Part shown: positions 26,233 to 34,931 of the stretch, piece by piece
Layout: each line of letters begins with the position of its first letter
How positions within the stretch are numbered: position 1 is the stretch's first letter
Assembly: GCF_002111585.1 (NCBI RefSeq)
Contig: NZ_LUTP01000030.1
Location: 1-38,355 of the forward strand
DNA length: 38,355 nt
Direction: 5' to 3'
Source: Lonsdalea iberica
GTDB lineage: Bacteria; Pseudomonadota; Gammaproteobacteria; Enterobacterales; Enterobacteriaceae
Translations under genes and position numbers: made by a program
Notes under the pieces: model-generated
What the model saw: the letters and a program-made list of their open reading frames with translations, nothing else
The model's database searches: none
What the model was told of the DNA's origin: nothing

Positions 26233-28281
26233 ATGACTATAAACGCATTCTCGAAAATTTATATTTTGTTTAATGAGATAGAAAGAGACAGTACCAAAAC
26301 AGTACTTTCGAAATTGCTATTGAATAAATTAAATTTATACATAACCGCTAAACCTCCTCCTAATCCCTGTCCAATCAATTCTCATGAAGCATTGCAAATG
26401 CTGGCCACCGCCTTCCATCGACGAGAACAAGAACAGGAACAGGAACAGGAACAGGAACAGGAACAGGAACAGGAACAGGAGCAAATTGTAGGTACTAAAA
26501 CAAATTTCCACAGATTCGATCTTTATTCTTCCAGCTTCGCTGTGAGCCGCTGTTTTGACGCTCGAGTTTCTCACCATCCTTCATCCTGCGATTATTTTAT
26601 TTTATATGAACAGCTCAGAAAATCAGCTCAGGAAGAATGTGGACCTCACCGCGTATCAAAAGAGATTGAAGAAGCGGCAAAGGATATCACGCAATTTGAC
26701 GAAACCTTTTTAATACCAGCCTTGCGGCTGGCTGTCGCTTATATGACATCATCAATGGAGAAAGATGCACTTATTTTGGCTGACCTTATCTTGGTATATT
26801 TTAATACCTTTTCTGAATTTTCCACATGCTACCAGACTAGCGGGAAGTTTTGTTCTGCAGCAGAAATTGACGACAGCGCGCAGTCTACAGATGAAAAAAT
26901 AAGAAATATTATTGCGTTTAAGGTCCACAAACTCATAGATCAAAATGACGGTATCTACGCACTGCAAACAATGCTTCTCAAACTGAGCGATATCAGACAA
27001 ACCGTACTGAACAACTTGGCCGTTTTATCACACAAAAATCGTGATTATAGGATAACGGTGGAGAAAATCATTGCCAGCAAAACCGCTATGGCTTATGGCT
27101 ATCATCATACAAAAAGGCTTAATAATTGCCCCTTCGACGAGTTAATGAAAAGTGATCCACGGGCATTGATGCACCTCCTTAAAAAATCCGTCTGGTTCAG
27201 AGGTAAAACTCCGGAAAGAATGCCGTTTTTCAGTCAGCTGACCGCTTTCAAGGGCCCGATGTACAAAGTCTTCAATGATCGGGAATTATTAGCCATTAAA
27301 CACTGGGCAACAGTTGAACCGCCGCCCCCCCAATGTGCGACAGACGACATCTCCAATATCGCCCTATCCCCACCCATAACACTACCGCAACACGAACAGC
27401 AATATCGCCGAGAAACGAATATACGAAACTTGTTCCACCAATTGATGGCCAGTGATGATCATGATTATCTTGACTGGCAAAGTGAAAAGTTTACCGATGC
27501 ATGGCTTGCTCGGGCCAGGAAAAAAATCAGTAAAATCCCGTTCAAAAATTACAGTAACGACTTGCTAGATAAATGGTTTTTAGCTAGGGCAAAAACGCAA
27601 GCAGCCGATTATTCTCAGGGGAGAATGGTCAGTAACAAATCGAAGCAAGAAGTCATCGATGAGGCTGTTCATTTAGCCCCGATGATCCTCTTAGATGGTG
27701 CATGGATTAATCATTACAGTTCCCCCCCTCTTATTGATGACGAAATTGGTAGCATTCTGTTTGATATCTATGCGGATGAAATAGGTAATGGACACATAGA
27801 AAAAAATCACCCCGTGATTTACCGGGATCTTATTTATGATATGGGTATAAAATTACCTGATATTAGCAGTGAAGAATTTTCCGCATCGGCCTACTTTGAT
27901 GATGATGATTTTTTGGTGCCTGTTTTTTGGCTTTCCATATCAAGGTTTCCTAAAAAATATTTGCCAGAAACCCTTGGCCTCAATTTGGCTATGGAACTAG
28001 CTGGCGTTGGGGGAGCTTATAAACAGGCTCATGATGAATTGAAGCAGTATGGATTTAACACCTCATTTGTCGATCTCCATAACTCGATAGATAATGCAGC
28101 CTCAGGGCATTCAGCTAATGCCTTGATCGCGATTAAAACTTATATGAACAGGTATGCAAATAAAGAAAACCTGCAGCTGACGAAACTCGTATGGGAAAGA
28201 GTTTGGACAGGCTATCTCTCTCTCGCACCATCAAAAAATGCATTGTTCTCTCCTTTAATATCGAGAAAGTATCATATCTAG
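26233..28281 (+). CDS. Haem-oxygenase-like putative diiron oxidase with Glu-Gln repeat
   Basis: 682 residues, much longer than single-domain relatives (about 220-350). The C-terminal third fits the iron-containing redox enzyme / Haem_oxygenas_2 family. Candidate metal ligands are E588 (AMELAGVGGAY), H600 (QAHDELKQYG), H616 and D620 (FVDLHNSIDN) and H626 (ASGHSANA). Known relatives such as BesC, SznF and UndA use a diiron centre to oxidise amino acids, N-hydroxylate, or cleave C-C bonds. The N-terminal part is not recognised. Residues 65-84 are ten Glu-Gln pairs encoded by a 6-base repeat. The stop lies one base before the carbamoyltransferase frame, so it is co-transcribed as the first cluster gene. 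The family is fairly sure; the substrate is unknown. Confidence 0.7.
   Translation: MTINAFSKIYILFNEIERDSTKTVLSKLLLNKLNLYITAKPPPNPCPINSHEALQMLATAFHRREQEQEQEQEQEQEQEQEQEQIVGTKTNFHRFDLYSSSFAVSRCFDARVSHHPSSCDYFILYEQLRKSAQEECGPHRVSKEIEEAAKDITQFDETFLIPALRLAVAYMTSSMEKDALILADLILVYFNTFSEFSTCYQTSGKFCSAAEIDDSAQSTDEKIRNIIAFKVHKLIDQNDGIYALQTMLLKLSDIRQTVLNNLAVLSHKNRDYRITVEKIIASKTAMAYGYHHTKRLNNCPFDELMKSDPRALMHLLKKSVWFRGKTPERMPFFSQLTAFKGPMYKVFNDRELLAIKHWATVEPPPPQCATDDISNIALSPPITLPQHEQQYRRETNIRNLFHQLMASDDHDYLDWQSEKFTDAWLARARKKISKIPFKNYSNDLLDKWFLARAKTQAADYSQGRMVSNKSKQEVIDEAVHLAPMILLDGAWINHYSSPPLIDDEIGSILFDIYADEIGNGHIEKNHPVIYRDLIYDMGIKLPDISSEEFSASAYFDDDDFLVPVFWLSISRFPKKYLPETLGLNLAMELAGVGGAYKQAHDELKQYGFNTSFVDLHNSIDNAASGHSANALIAIKTYMNRYANKENLQLTKLVWERVWTGYLSLAPSKNALFSPLISRKYHI
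26425..26484 (+). repeat. Hexanucleotide tandem repeat encoding (Glu-Gln)10
   Basis: Ten 6-base units: GAACAA, eight GAACAG, then GAGCAA. The period is a multiple of three, so slippage would change protein length by Glu-Gln pairs without shifting frame. Confidence 0.95.
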
Positions 28282-28291
28282 GATGGATAAT

Positions 28292-30130
28292 ATGAGAAAT
28301 AACCAGGATAAATTCACTATCGGATTGTCATGCTATTATCACGACAGCGCAGTGGCTTTAATGAAAGGCGAACGCATAGTCTGCGCCCTGCAAGAGGAAA
28401 GATTTTCGAGGGTAAAACAAGATAAACGTTTTCCTGCGCGGGCTTTTCAACGCATCCTTGATGACCACGGCCTTACCTTAAGCGACATCGACAAGATATT
28501 TTATTATGAGAACCCAGAAAAAAAATTCTCTCGTATTATCGAAACCTATTCTTGTTTTGGTCTGAAAGGGATAGGCACGTTTAATGAGGAAATGCCACTA
28601 TGGTTTTCTGAAAAAAGAAATATTAAAAGAAAACTACATAAAGAATTAAACGCACATTATCCAACGGATAATATCCCAACGATCGAATATATCGACCACC
28701 ACCATTCACACGCGGCCTCGGCGTTTTACCCAAGTCCTTTTAGAACTGCCGCCGTACTCTGTATTGACGGTGTAGGTGAATGGGCGACCACGTCAGCATG
28801 GCGCGGAAATGGCCGCCAACTGGAAAAAATATGGGAAATAAAATTCCCCCACTCATTGGGCCTACTCTACTCCGCTTTCACTTGGTATTGCGGTTTTAAA
28901 GTCGACTCTGGCGAATATAAATTGATGGGGCTGGCCCCATATGGCAGCCCCATTTTCGTCGATAAAATTAAAGAAAAGATCATCAAGGTCAATGATGACG
29001 GCAGCTTTATACTCAATATGAAGTACTTCGACTACGCGGTCGGAAATTGCATGTTGTCAGAAAATTTTGATCAACTATTTGGCCATCCCCCGAGAACAGC
29101 GGAGTCCGCACTCAGTCAACACTATTTGAACATGGCCGCTTCTATACAAGCGGTCACCGAAGAAGTGGTCATAAAAATTGCCCGCTATCTGCGAGAGATT
29201 ACGGGCGAAAAAAATCTCTGCATGGCGGGCGGGGTTGCTCTTAACTGCGTGGCCAATGGAAAAATAGCGCAGGAAAACATATTCGACAATATCTGGATTC
29301 AACCGGCGGCTGGCGATAGCGGTGGCGCGGTAGGGGCTCTCTATGCGGGTACCGCCAACCTTTACCCGCGTCAGCAATATGGTACCGATTTAATGGGCGG
29401 AGCCTATCTTGGCACATCCTATGATAACGCCATTATCAAACAGTATCTTGACAGTATCGGCGCGGTTTACCAGGAATATCAATGGGAGTCGCTATTAAAC
29501 CGAACAGTAGAAGGTATCCAGCAAGGCAACGTCATTGGTTGGTTTCAAGGCCGCATGGAATTTGGCCCTAGGGCATTGGGTAATCGCTCAATCATCGGTG
29601 ATCCCCGTGATACCACAATGCAAAGCGTGATGAATCTCAAGATTAAAAACCGCGAATCTTTTCGCCCTTTTGCACCAATCGTCATGGAGGAACATGCCCA
29701 TGAATGGTTTGATATCCATCAAGATGATGAATATATGCTTTTCGTTACCGGAATTGCCAAAGATAAGCTGATCCCTTACCGAGACGACAACCTCAGGGGA
29801 ACTGAAAAACTGCAGGTTCTGCGTTCCCAAATTCCAGCAGTTACGCATGTAGATAATTCCGCCAGGGTTCAGATACTACGCAAAAAAAATAACAGAAAGT
29901 TTCACGATCTCCTGACGACTTTCTACCGGAAAAGTGGCTGCCCGGTTTTAATTAACACTTCATTTAATGTAAGAGGGGAACCGATCGTAGAATCGCCGCA
30001 CGATGCCTATAAATGTTTTATGCGCACGAAGATGGATATGCTGATAATGGGCAACATTATCTGTATCAAGTCTGAACAACCGCCTTTGCCTGATGATGAA
30101 GACTGGCAAAACATTTACACATTAGACTAA
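28292..30130 (+). CDS. O-carbamoyltransferase, NodU/CmcH/TobZ family
   Basis: 612 residues from the ATG at 28292, which has AGGATGG upstream; an in-frame ATG at 28283 has no separate site. The family transfers a carbamoyl group from carbamoyl phosphate, through carbamoyl-AMP, onto a hydroxyl. The Kae1-like N-terminal domain shows GLSCYYHDSAVAL, the metal-binding HHHSHAASAF (about 136-143) and CIDGVGEW. The C-terminal YrdC-like domain carries GRMEFGPRALGNRS, the signature around NRESFRPFAP, and LINTSFNVRGEPIV. The length equals SxtI of saxitoxin clusters (about 612). An SxtJ-like frame and an SGNH hydrolase follow, as in those clusters. The acceptor is presumably the cluster's polyketide product. 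Confidence 0.95.
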   Translation: MRNNQDKFTIGLSCYYHDSAVALMKGERIVCALQEERFSRVKQDKRFPARAFQRILDDHGLTLSDIDKIFYYENPEKKFSRIIETYSCFGLKGIGTFNEEMPLWFSEKRNIKRKLHKELNAHYPTDNIPTIEYIDHHHSHAASAFYPSPFRTAAVLCIDGVGEWATTSAWRGNGRQLEKIWEIKFPHSLGLLYSAFTWYCGFKVDSGEYKLMGLAPYGSPIFVDKIKEKIIKVNDDGSFILNMKYFDYAVGNCMLSENFDQLFGHPPRTAESALSQHYLNMAASIQAVTEEVVIKIARYLREITGEKNLCMAGGVALNCVANGKIAQENIFDNIWIQPAAGDSGGAVGALYAGTANLYPRQQYGTDLMGGAYLGTSYDNAIIKQYLDSIGAVYQEYQWESLLNRTVEGIQQGNVIGWFQGRMEFGPRALGNRSIIGDPRDTTMQSVMNLKIKNRESFRPFAPIVMEEHAHEWFDIHQDDEYMLFVTGIAKDKLIPYRDDNLRGTEKLQVLRSQIPAVTHVDNSARVQILRKKNNRKFHDLLTTFYRKSGCPVLINTSFNVRGEPIVESPHDAYKCFMRTKMDMLIMGNIICIKSEQPPLPDDEDWQNIYTLD

Positions 30131-30142
30131 GTGATAAATACA

Positions 30143-30289
30143 GTGATTAAAATATATTATTTTCTTATTTTATTACCGTTGGGTTTTGTCAAAAATAAAA
30201 TCAACGATCCCATGAATCTAAAATTTGCAGATAAAAAAAGCTTTTATCATTTTGAATCAGGACGATCCGGAGTGAACAATGAAAAATAA
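30143..30289 (+). CDS. 48-residue small membrane protein resembling the C-terminal part of SxtJ
   Basis: A GTG-started frame fills the gap between the carbamoyltransferase and SGNH genes and overlaps the latter by 11 bases. It has one hydrophobic segment (residues 3-15, IYYFLILLPLGFV) followed by a polar tail with DPMNLKFADKKSFYHF. From memory, SxtJ-family proteins (130-150 residues, beside carbamoyltransferases) end in a similar pattern: a last membrane segment with P-I/L-G, then DPL-x-R-x-F and SYW. This would be a minimal or truncated member lacking the first membrane helices. The start lacks a strong ribosome site. The similarity is recalled, not computed. Confidence 0.5.
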   Translation: MIKIYYFLILLPLGFVKNKINDPMNLKFADKKSFYHFESGRSGVNNEK

Positions 30290-31388
30290 ATTAAGTCACG
30301 ACGAGGCGGTGAAAGAAGTCTATCGTTTAACACCACAAATCCGCGACTATGATGAGTTTATGTATCTTGGGGTAAGATGGCTACCCTACACAATGTTTTT
30401 TCATCAAACGGATTTCACTTCCAAAGCAATAAATACGGATAGTCTCGGTTTTCGTTACACGCAATACCAAAATGGCTATATTTCTACAGATTCGTTCCCC
30501 CCTGATTTGCCAATCAATATCATTGTTGGCGGGTCGACAACATTAGGAACCGGCGCCACTGCCGATGAGCATACCATCGCTTCAGGGCTATCGAAACTAA
30601 CTCAAGAACCCTGGATAAACTTTGGCGGCAGGGGTTATAACTCCACTCAAGAAGTAATTCTGTTTTTGATGCATCAACATCGTTTCAGTCATATTAAGAA
30701 TGTGGTTGTATTTAGTGGGATGAACACCCTCACTCTGGAAGGTATTCCCGATGAATTAGCGACAGAACACGGCAGGTATTATTACTCATACGAATATCAT
30801 CATTATATGGAAAAATATAATGATGATTTAAAAGCCAGAAAAAATAGCTATGCCTCAGACCTGGACATACGTACTGGCAACCCAATAAAAAGGTTATGCA
30901 AGAGATTGTTAGGGACCTCTGTTCACTTCAACCCTGCAGACGTGGTCATTACTGATAATGCAACGGAGACTTCTCAACGTATAAGCAGAACTGCGGACGT
31001 GATTAGCCAAAATCTTAACCAATGGAAATCATTATTAGCGCCCTATAATGCCAAATTATCTTTCTTTTTACAGCCAATGTCTTACTGGTCAAAAGACCAA
31101 TTCACCCATGATGAAGAAGAAATATTCAACGCTATTGATCAGTGCCCAAATAACTTTTGGCGCCTATTTTCCCGTATATTGGACAAGAAAAACCATCCTA
31201 TGCTTGTCAATGGCTTGTACAAAAGGTTATCTAAAATAGGCGTGGATTTTTACGATATGAATGCCTTGATGAAGGACTCTCCTCTTATCAATAAAAGTCT
31301 CTATGTAGACCGTGTACATTTTAATGACACAGGTTATTTTGAAATGGCCAGATTAATTAACCAACAAATTGGTGATTCCCATGAGTAA
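30279..31388 (+). CDS. SGNH/GDSL-type hydrolase or acyltransferase
   Basis: A 369-residue protein with the four SGNH blocks: catalytic Ser in IIVGGSTTLG (S86, GGS instead of GDS), Gly in NFGGRGYNS, Asn in VVFSGMN (N149), and the Asp-His pair in DRVHFNDTGY (D344, H347). No signal peptide or membrane helix is evident. The family hydrolyses or transfers acyl esters. In saxitoxin clusters the counterpart SxtL follows the carbamoyltransferase and has been proposed as a decarbamoylase. A CGGAG site lies upstream, and both flanking small frames overlap it (11 bases before, 8 after), so translation is tightly coupled. Confidence 0.85.
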   Translation: MKNKLSHDEAVKEVYRLTPQIRDYDEFMYLGVRWLPYTMFFHQTDFTSKAINTDSLGFRYTQYQNGYISTDSFPPDLPINIIVGGSTTLGTGATADEHTIASGLSKLTQEPWINFGGRGYNSTQEVILFLMHQHRFSHIKNVVVFSGMNTLTLEGIPDELATEHGRYYYSYEYHHYMEKYNDDLKARKNSYASDLDIRTGNPIKRLCKRLLGTSVHFNPADVVITDNATETSQRISRTADVISQNLNQWKSLLAPYNAKLSFFLQPMSYWSKDQFTHDEEEIFNAIDQCPNNFWRLFSRILDKKNHPMLVNGLYKRLSKIGVDFYDMNALMKDSPLINKSLYVDRVHFNDTGYFEMARLINQQIGDSHE

Positions 31389-31473
31389 AAGAAATAAAGG
31401 CTTGTTGAGCAAAATTTTCTCTTTTTTTAAACGTAAAAAAAAGAAACCGAACTCCATCTATCCATTACGCTAA
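31381..31473 (+). CDS. 30-residue lysine/arginine-rich peptide
   Basis: An ATG at 31381 overlaps the SGNH stop by 8 bases (ATGAGTAA) and opens 30 codons ending just before the sulfotransferase ribosome site. About 12 residues are Lys or Arg. The middle reads LLSKIFSFFKRKKKK and the end SIYPLR. It could be a reduced version of the ~50-residue DUF5989/SxtK protein of carbamoyl cassettes, whose members have a W/F-rich start followed by RKK and end near IYTL; this is speculative. It fills the space exactly and is coupled to both neighbours. Confidence 0.4.
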   Translation: MSKRNKGLLSKIFSFFKRKKKKPNSIYPLR

Positions 31474-31484
31474 AAGGAATGATT

Positions 31485-32228
31485 ATGCCAAAGATTATTT
31501 TTTTATGGGGGCCAGCCCGTTCGCTGTCTACGGCAATGCTGAAATCATTTCAGATGCGCGACGACACAATAGGTTTATTTGAACCCTATGCAGATACCTA
31601 TTATTTTTCCAAGGATAGAATGACCGATATGTATGGCGACCGCCCAGAGCTTTGGGAGCAAACGGGCGAAATGGTTGATCGGCAACTCCTGTCACTCGAT
31701 TCACCGGTCCTATTTATAAAAGAGATGGCCTATTTTGGTCTCCCTTACGTGGGTGATGAAATCTTTACCAAAGGCAAGCATACCTTGATAATCCGTGATC
31801 CAAAGGCATGCTTGCGCTCGCGAAAAGCAGTACGTAAGAATGAAATCGGTGAGTGGGAATTTGGTTTTACAGCCTTAGACCAACTTTGGGAACGCATTTT
31901 CAAAGCTGATGAACCGCCAGTGGTCATTGAAGGAGATGCGCTACGTAATGCGCCTGAACATTCACTGCGAAAGTATTGCCAAGCGATAGGCCTTGATTTT
32001 CAAGACGCTCAGTTAAGTTGGCGTGATGGCAACGTCCGTAAATGGACCCCTGAAGAGGCTGAGGCCCACGCGCGTTTCCATAAGACGCTAGAATCCTCCA
32101 ACGGCTTTATCCCTGAAAAGAATATGCACTATGATGATAACTTTCAGTTTAGCGATGCTGAATGGGACATGGTTAACCGAGCCATGGCGATTTATGAAAA
32201 AATTAAACCTTTTGCTATAAACTTATAA
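31485..32228 (+). CDS. Sulfotransferase-family protein
   Basis: 247 residues from the ATG at 31485, six bases after AAAAGGA; an ATG at 31479 nearly abuts that site. The N-terminal P-loop-like 5'-phosphosulfate motif LWGPARSLSTAML (about 7-19) and the 3'-phosphate motif IIRDPKACLRSRKA (R104, S112) are those of PAPS-dependent sulfotransferases. It should transfer sulfate to a hydroxyl or amine of the product, as SxtN does in saxitoxin clusters. Some bacterial relatives in this short, cytoplasmic group have unproven chemistry, so kinase-like activity is an alternative. Confidence 0.75.
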   Translation: MPKIIFLWGPARSLSTAMLKSFQMRDDTIGLFEPYADTYYFSKDRMTDMYGDRPELWEQTGEMVDRQLLSLDSPVLFIKEMAYFGLPYVGDEIFTKGKHTLIIRDPKACLRSRKAVRKNEIGEWEFGFTALDQLWERIFKADEPPVVIEGDALRNAPEHSLRKYCQAIGLDFQDAQLSWRDGNVRKWTPEEAEAHARFHKTLESSNGFIPEKNMHYDDNFQFSDAEWDMVNRAMAIYEKIKPFAINL

Positions 32229-32236
32229 ACCGTATC

Positions 32237-32261
32237 AGCCATCGGCGATAGGCCGATGGCT
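32237..32261 (+). promoter_or_regulatory. Intercistronic hairpin just before the MFS ribosome site
   Basis: The 10-base perfect arms AGCCATCGGC and GCCGATGGCT enclose a GATAG loop. No T tract follows. The MFS ribosome site (AAAGGAG) starts two bases later, so the stem may stabilise the upstream mRNA end or tune translation of the transporter. Confidence 0.6.
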
Positions 32262-32274
32262 CAAAGGAGAAAAG

Positions 32275-33441
32275 ATGAGGAAAAATGGTTTAATTACGAT
32301 ATTTTGCTTTTGCTACTTTGTGGTAAATTTTAACATATCCTTTATTTACCCAATGGTCCCATCATTACAAAATAACTTTTCGGCTAACGAACACCATATC
32401 GCACTTTTGCTAGGTGCGTTTCCTTTTATCGCATTTACTTGTAATTTATTATACGGCCCTTTTATCGATAAATACGGAAAAAAAAGGTTTATACTTATTG
32501 GCGCGGCTGGAAGTCTTTTATCTTATATAGGCTCAGCTCTCTCTCCCAATATCGAAATGCTCATCACGTTCCGTATTCTAGGCGGATTTTTTGTACCGAT
32601 GATGGGAGCAACCATTTTCCCACTCATTATTGAGCTGTTTGAAGATGAAAAACGGTTGTTCGTCACAGGGATAGTACAGGGAGCTGCATCACTGGCTCAG
32701 CTGATCGCCCTGCCTTTAGGTATACTCTCAGGCGATAAAATATCCTGGTACTTTCCATTCGTTTTATTGATCATAATACTTGCTATCAGTGTCACATTAA
32801 TGATGGTTTTTCTTGGTCGTGAAACAAGATCGGCTGGGAAAGATATTAGTATCAGAACCTACTCCTCTAAATACAAATCCCTTTTACGTAACCCACTAAT
32901 ATCTAGTTATATACTACTGTATGCGCTCTTTGGGTTATCCGTATTTGTTGTGTTTGGTATGTATGCCTATTGGTTGACTAAATCCGGTACAGGTAATAGC
33001 TATCAGCTTGCCATTTTGTTTATTTTTTCCGGTATTGCCGGTCTGCTTGCTTCCACAACAATAAGCCATGTCAAGAACTTTTTCTGCAGCTCGATAAACA
33101 TGATGATTTTATTACTCGTTATCGCAGTCGGTTCCGTCCTCTTCATGCCTTATTTTTCTGGCTACATCGTTATACAAACTCTGCTTTTTTCACTATTCTC
33201 TTGGGTTAGATCTTCACTTAATCCATTAATATTCGTAGAAGTTTACAAAAACGCGGATATCACCGAACGCGGTACGCTCAATGGGTTGATGAATGCGTCA
33301 TTCCAGCTTGCGACCTCTATAGGCGGTATCATTAGCACTGCCTGTTTTTTCTACTCCCCCTCATTTTTGCTCAATGCGGTAGTGTTCAGCATTTTCATTA
33401 TTATCTGTGTTGCGCTGACGCTCAAAACACAAAGACATTAA
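32275..33441 (+). CDS. MFS transporter, probable product exporter
   Basis: A 388-residue inner-membrane protein with about 12 membrane segments in two halves. The MFS loop 2-3 motif appears as GPFIDKYGKKRFI, and the segment RILGGFFVPMMGA fits the fourth helix. This is the compact size of drug:H+ antiporters of the Bcr/AraJ type. It is embedded in the cluster operon with AAAGGAG before the start, 12 bases ahead of the ATP-grasp gene. Export and self-protection is the likely role, inferred from context. Confidence 0.88.
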   Translation: MRKNGLITIFCFCYFVVNFNISFIYPMVPSLQNNFSANEHHIALLLGAFPFIAFTCNLLYGPFIDKYGKKRFILIGAAGSLLSYIGSALSPNIEMLITFRILGGFFVPMMGATIFPLIIELFEDEKRLFVTGIVQGAASLAQLIALPLGILSGDKISWYFPFVLLIIILAISVTLMMVFLGRETRSAGKDISIRTYSSKYKSLLRNPLISSYILLYALFGLSVFVVFGMYAYWLTKSGTGNSYQLAILFIFSGIAGLLASTTISHVKNFFCSSINMMILLLVIAVGSVLFMPYFSGYIVIQTLLFSLFSWVRSSLNPLIFVEVYKNADITERGTLNGLMNASFQLATSIGGIISTACFFYSPSFLLNAVVFSIFIIICVALTLKTQRH

Positions 33442-33453
33442 GGAGTTAACTCA

Positions 33454-34719
33454 ATGAAACATTTAGTTTTTATTGACGCTAACAATGCGGCGATTCAAAG
33501 CATGGACGAAGCCTTACAGCTGGGTTATAACGTGACATTTCTACGCCAGGAGAATGTCGCCTTTTATCAAAAAAATACGTATACCCAATCAGTAATCGCG
33601 CGTCTACATCGCATTATCGATATGAAAAACGGCACCAATACTGATGAAATAACGTATCTGTTGAGTAATATTTTAAAAGATGAAGTGATCGATGGCATTA
33701 TTGCTCCTCTAGAACCTAGCCTTGAAGCGGTATCCGAAGCTTGCAAACGTTGCGGTATTCCCTTTACCGCCCCTCAAGGGGTTAAAAATGCCAGGGATAA
33801 ACGTCAAGCACGCGCAATCCTTCAAAAACATCATGTTCCAACAATACGCTCATGGGTAGCACAAACCCTCGATGAAGTTGACGCTATCTTCAGCCGATAT
33901 ACGCCTCCATTTATTCTAAAACCTGTCAGTGGCTACGATAGTTTATATGCGGTAAAAGCCACGAGCCCCGCTCAAGCCCGAGACGCAGCTACCGATATTC
34001 TGAACGCCGTTACGACTAGCGCACTTCCTTATCAAGAGATTTTCTCACGAGGTATTCTGATAGAAGAATTTTTGCAGGGAAAATTATTATCCGCAGAGGT
34101 CGGAATCTATAACGAGAATTTTTATGAGTTTATGATCAGCGGCCGCTCTCAATCGAGATTCAACGAATGCATTGAACTTGGCTCTCTAATGCCCGCAGAG
34201 GTGACAAGCCAGCAGAGAAAAGAGTGTTTCCGATATGCCAAAGCTGTCTGCCAGGCGTTGGGCTTGGATTACGGTATCTTTCATATTGAAATCATGTATA
34301 CCGATAAGGGTCCCATACTCGTCGAAGCAAATCCCCGCCTGATGGGAGGAGTCATGCCAGAAATTTATCGGCAAGCCACCGGAGTATCCATTTATCCGGC
34401 TTTATTTGCGATGGCTACCCGCGCCGATACTTCCATCTCGATGCCTGCTGCGAATAAAACCGTTACTGTCAGAAAGATTATGCCCCTGGCTGACGGCGTG
34501 ACTGCGCAAGCATTTAATGTCGACGATATCCACACCAATCCCAATATTGTCAATTTTTACTCAGATAAGTTAACCCCAGCAAGAAAGGTTTATAAAAATG
34601 AAGTGCTAGGCAGAATTATGGTTTCACATCAAGAATCAGATGAGGCTGGCCGTATTGCCGATAGTTTACTTAGGGATATTGAAAGCCGGATTGGTATTAA
34701 AATCCATCAACCTCTCTAG
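33454..34719 (+). CDS. ATP-grasp carboxylate-amine ligase
   Basis: A 421-residue protein of the biotin carboxylase-like ATP-grasp type. The N-terminal Rossmann-like domain (1-110, ending GIIAPLEPSLEAV) is followed by the central domain with FILKPVSGYDS, where Lys binds ATP, and by metal ligands in FHIEIM (E279) and VEANPRLMGG (E291, N293). This group (BacD/TabS-like L-amino acid ligases and relatives) activates a carboxylate as acyl phosphate and joins it to an amine. It may couple an amino acid to another building block or release the product as an amide. It is the last gene of the tight operon before a 335-base gap with a hairpin. Confidence 0.88.
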   Translation: MKHLVFIDANNAAIQSMDEALQLGYNVTFLRQENVAFYQKNTYTQSVIARLHRIIDMKNGTNTDEITYLLSNILKDEVIDGIIAPLEPSLEAVSEACKRCGIPFTAPQGVKNARDKRQARAILQKHHVPTIRSWVAQTLDEVDAIFSRYTPPFILKPVSGYDSLYAVKATSPAQARDAATDILNAVTTSALPYQEIFSRGILIEEFLQGKLLSAEVGIYNENFYEFMISGRSQSRFNECIELGSLMPAEVTSQQRKECFRYAKAVCQALGLDYGIFHIEIMYTDKGPILVEANPRLMGGVMPEIYRQATGVSIYPALFAMATRADTSISMPAANKTVTVRKIMPLADGVTAQAFNVDDIHTNPNIVNFYSDKLTPARKVYKNEVLGRIMVSHQESDEAGRIADSLLRDIESRIGIKIHQPL

Positions 34720-34750
34720 CGTTTCGCTGATGTTAACAGCAAGCGAATTA

Positions 34751-34778
34751 AGCCCATTTATGTGACTTTAAATGGGCT
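34751..34778 (+). terminator. Hairpin after the ATP-grasp gene
   Basis: The 10-base perfect arms AGCCCATTTA and TAAATGGGCT enclose an 8-base loop. No proper T tract follows, so it may be a weak terminator or an mRNA end stabiliser. It lies 32 bases past the stop. Confidence 0.5.
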
Positions 34779-34931
34779 ACTGGTCTTGGCATAAAATCTA
34801 TTCCACTTTTATTGAGTAATAATCGAGTGAAGTCTAAAGATAGCTATAAATAGTTTAGAGGCGCGGCTATGTCCCCTAAACCGAGCAGCGTGATCACACT
34901 CAATCAATCATAGAGAAAAGGAATAATTGGC

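Noticed and set aside
26335..26577. Minus frame with a poly-Phe/Leu stretch
   Set aside because: The stretch is the antisense reading of the GAACAG repeat, not a membrane segment of a real protein.
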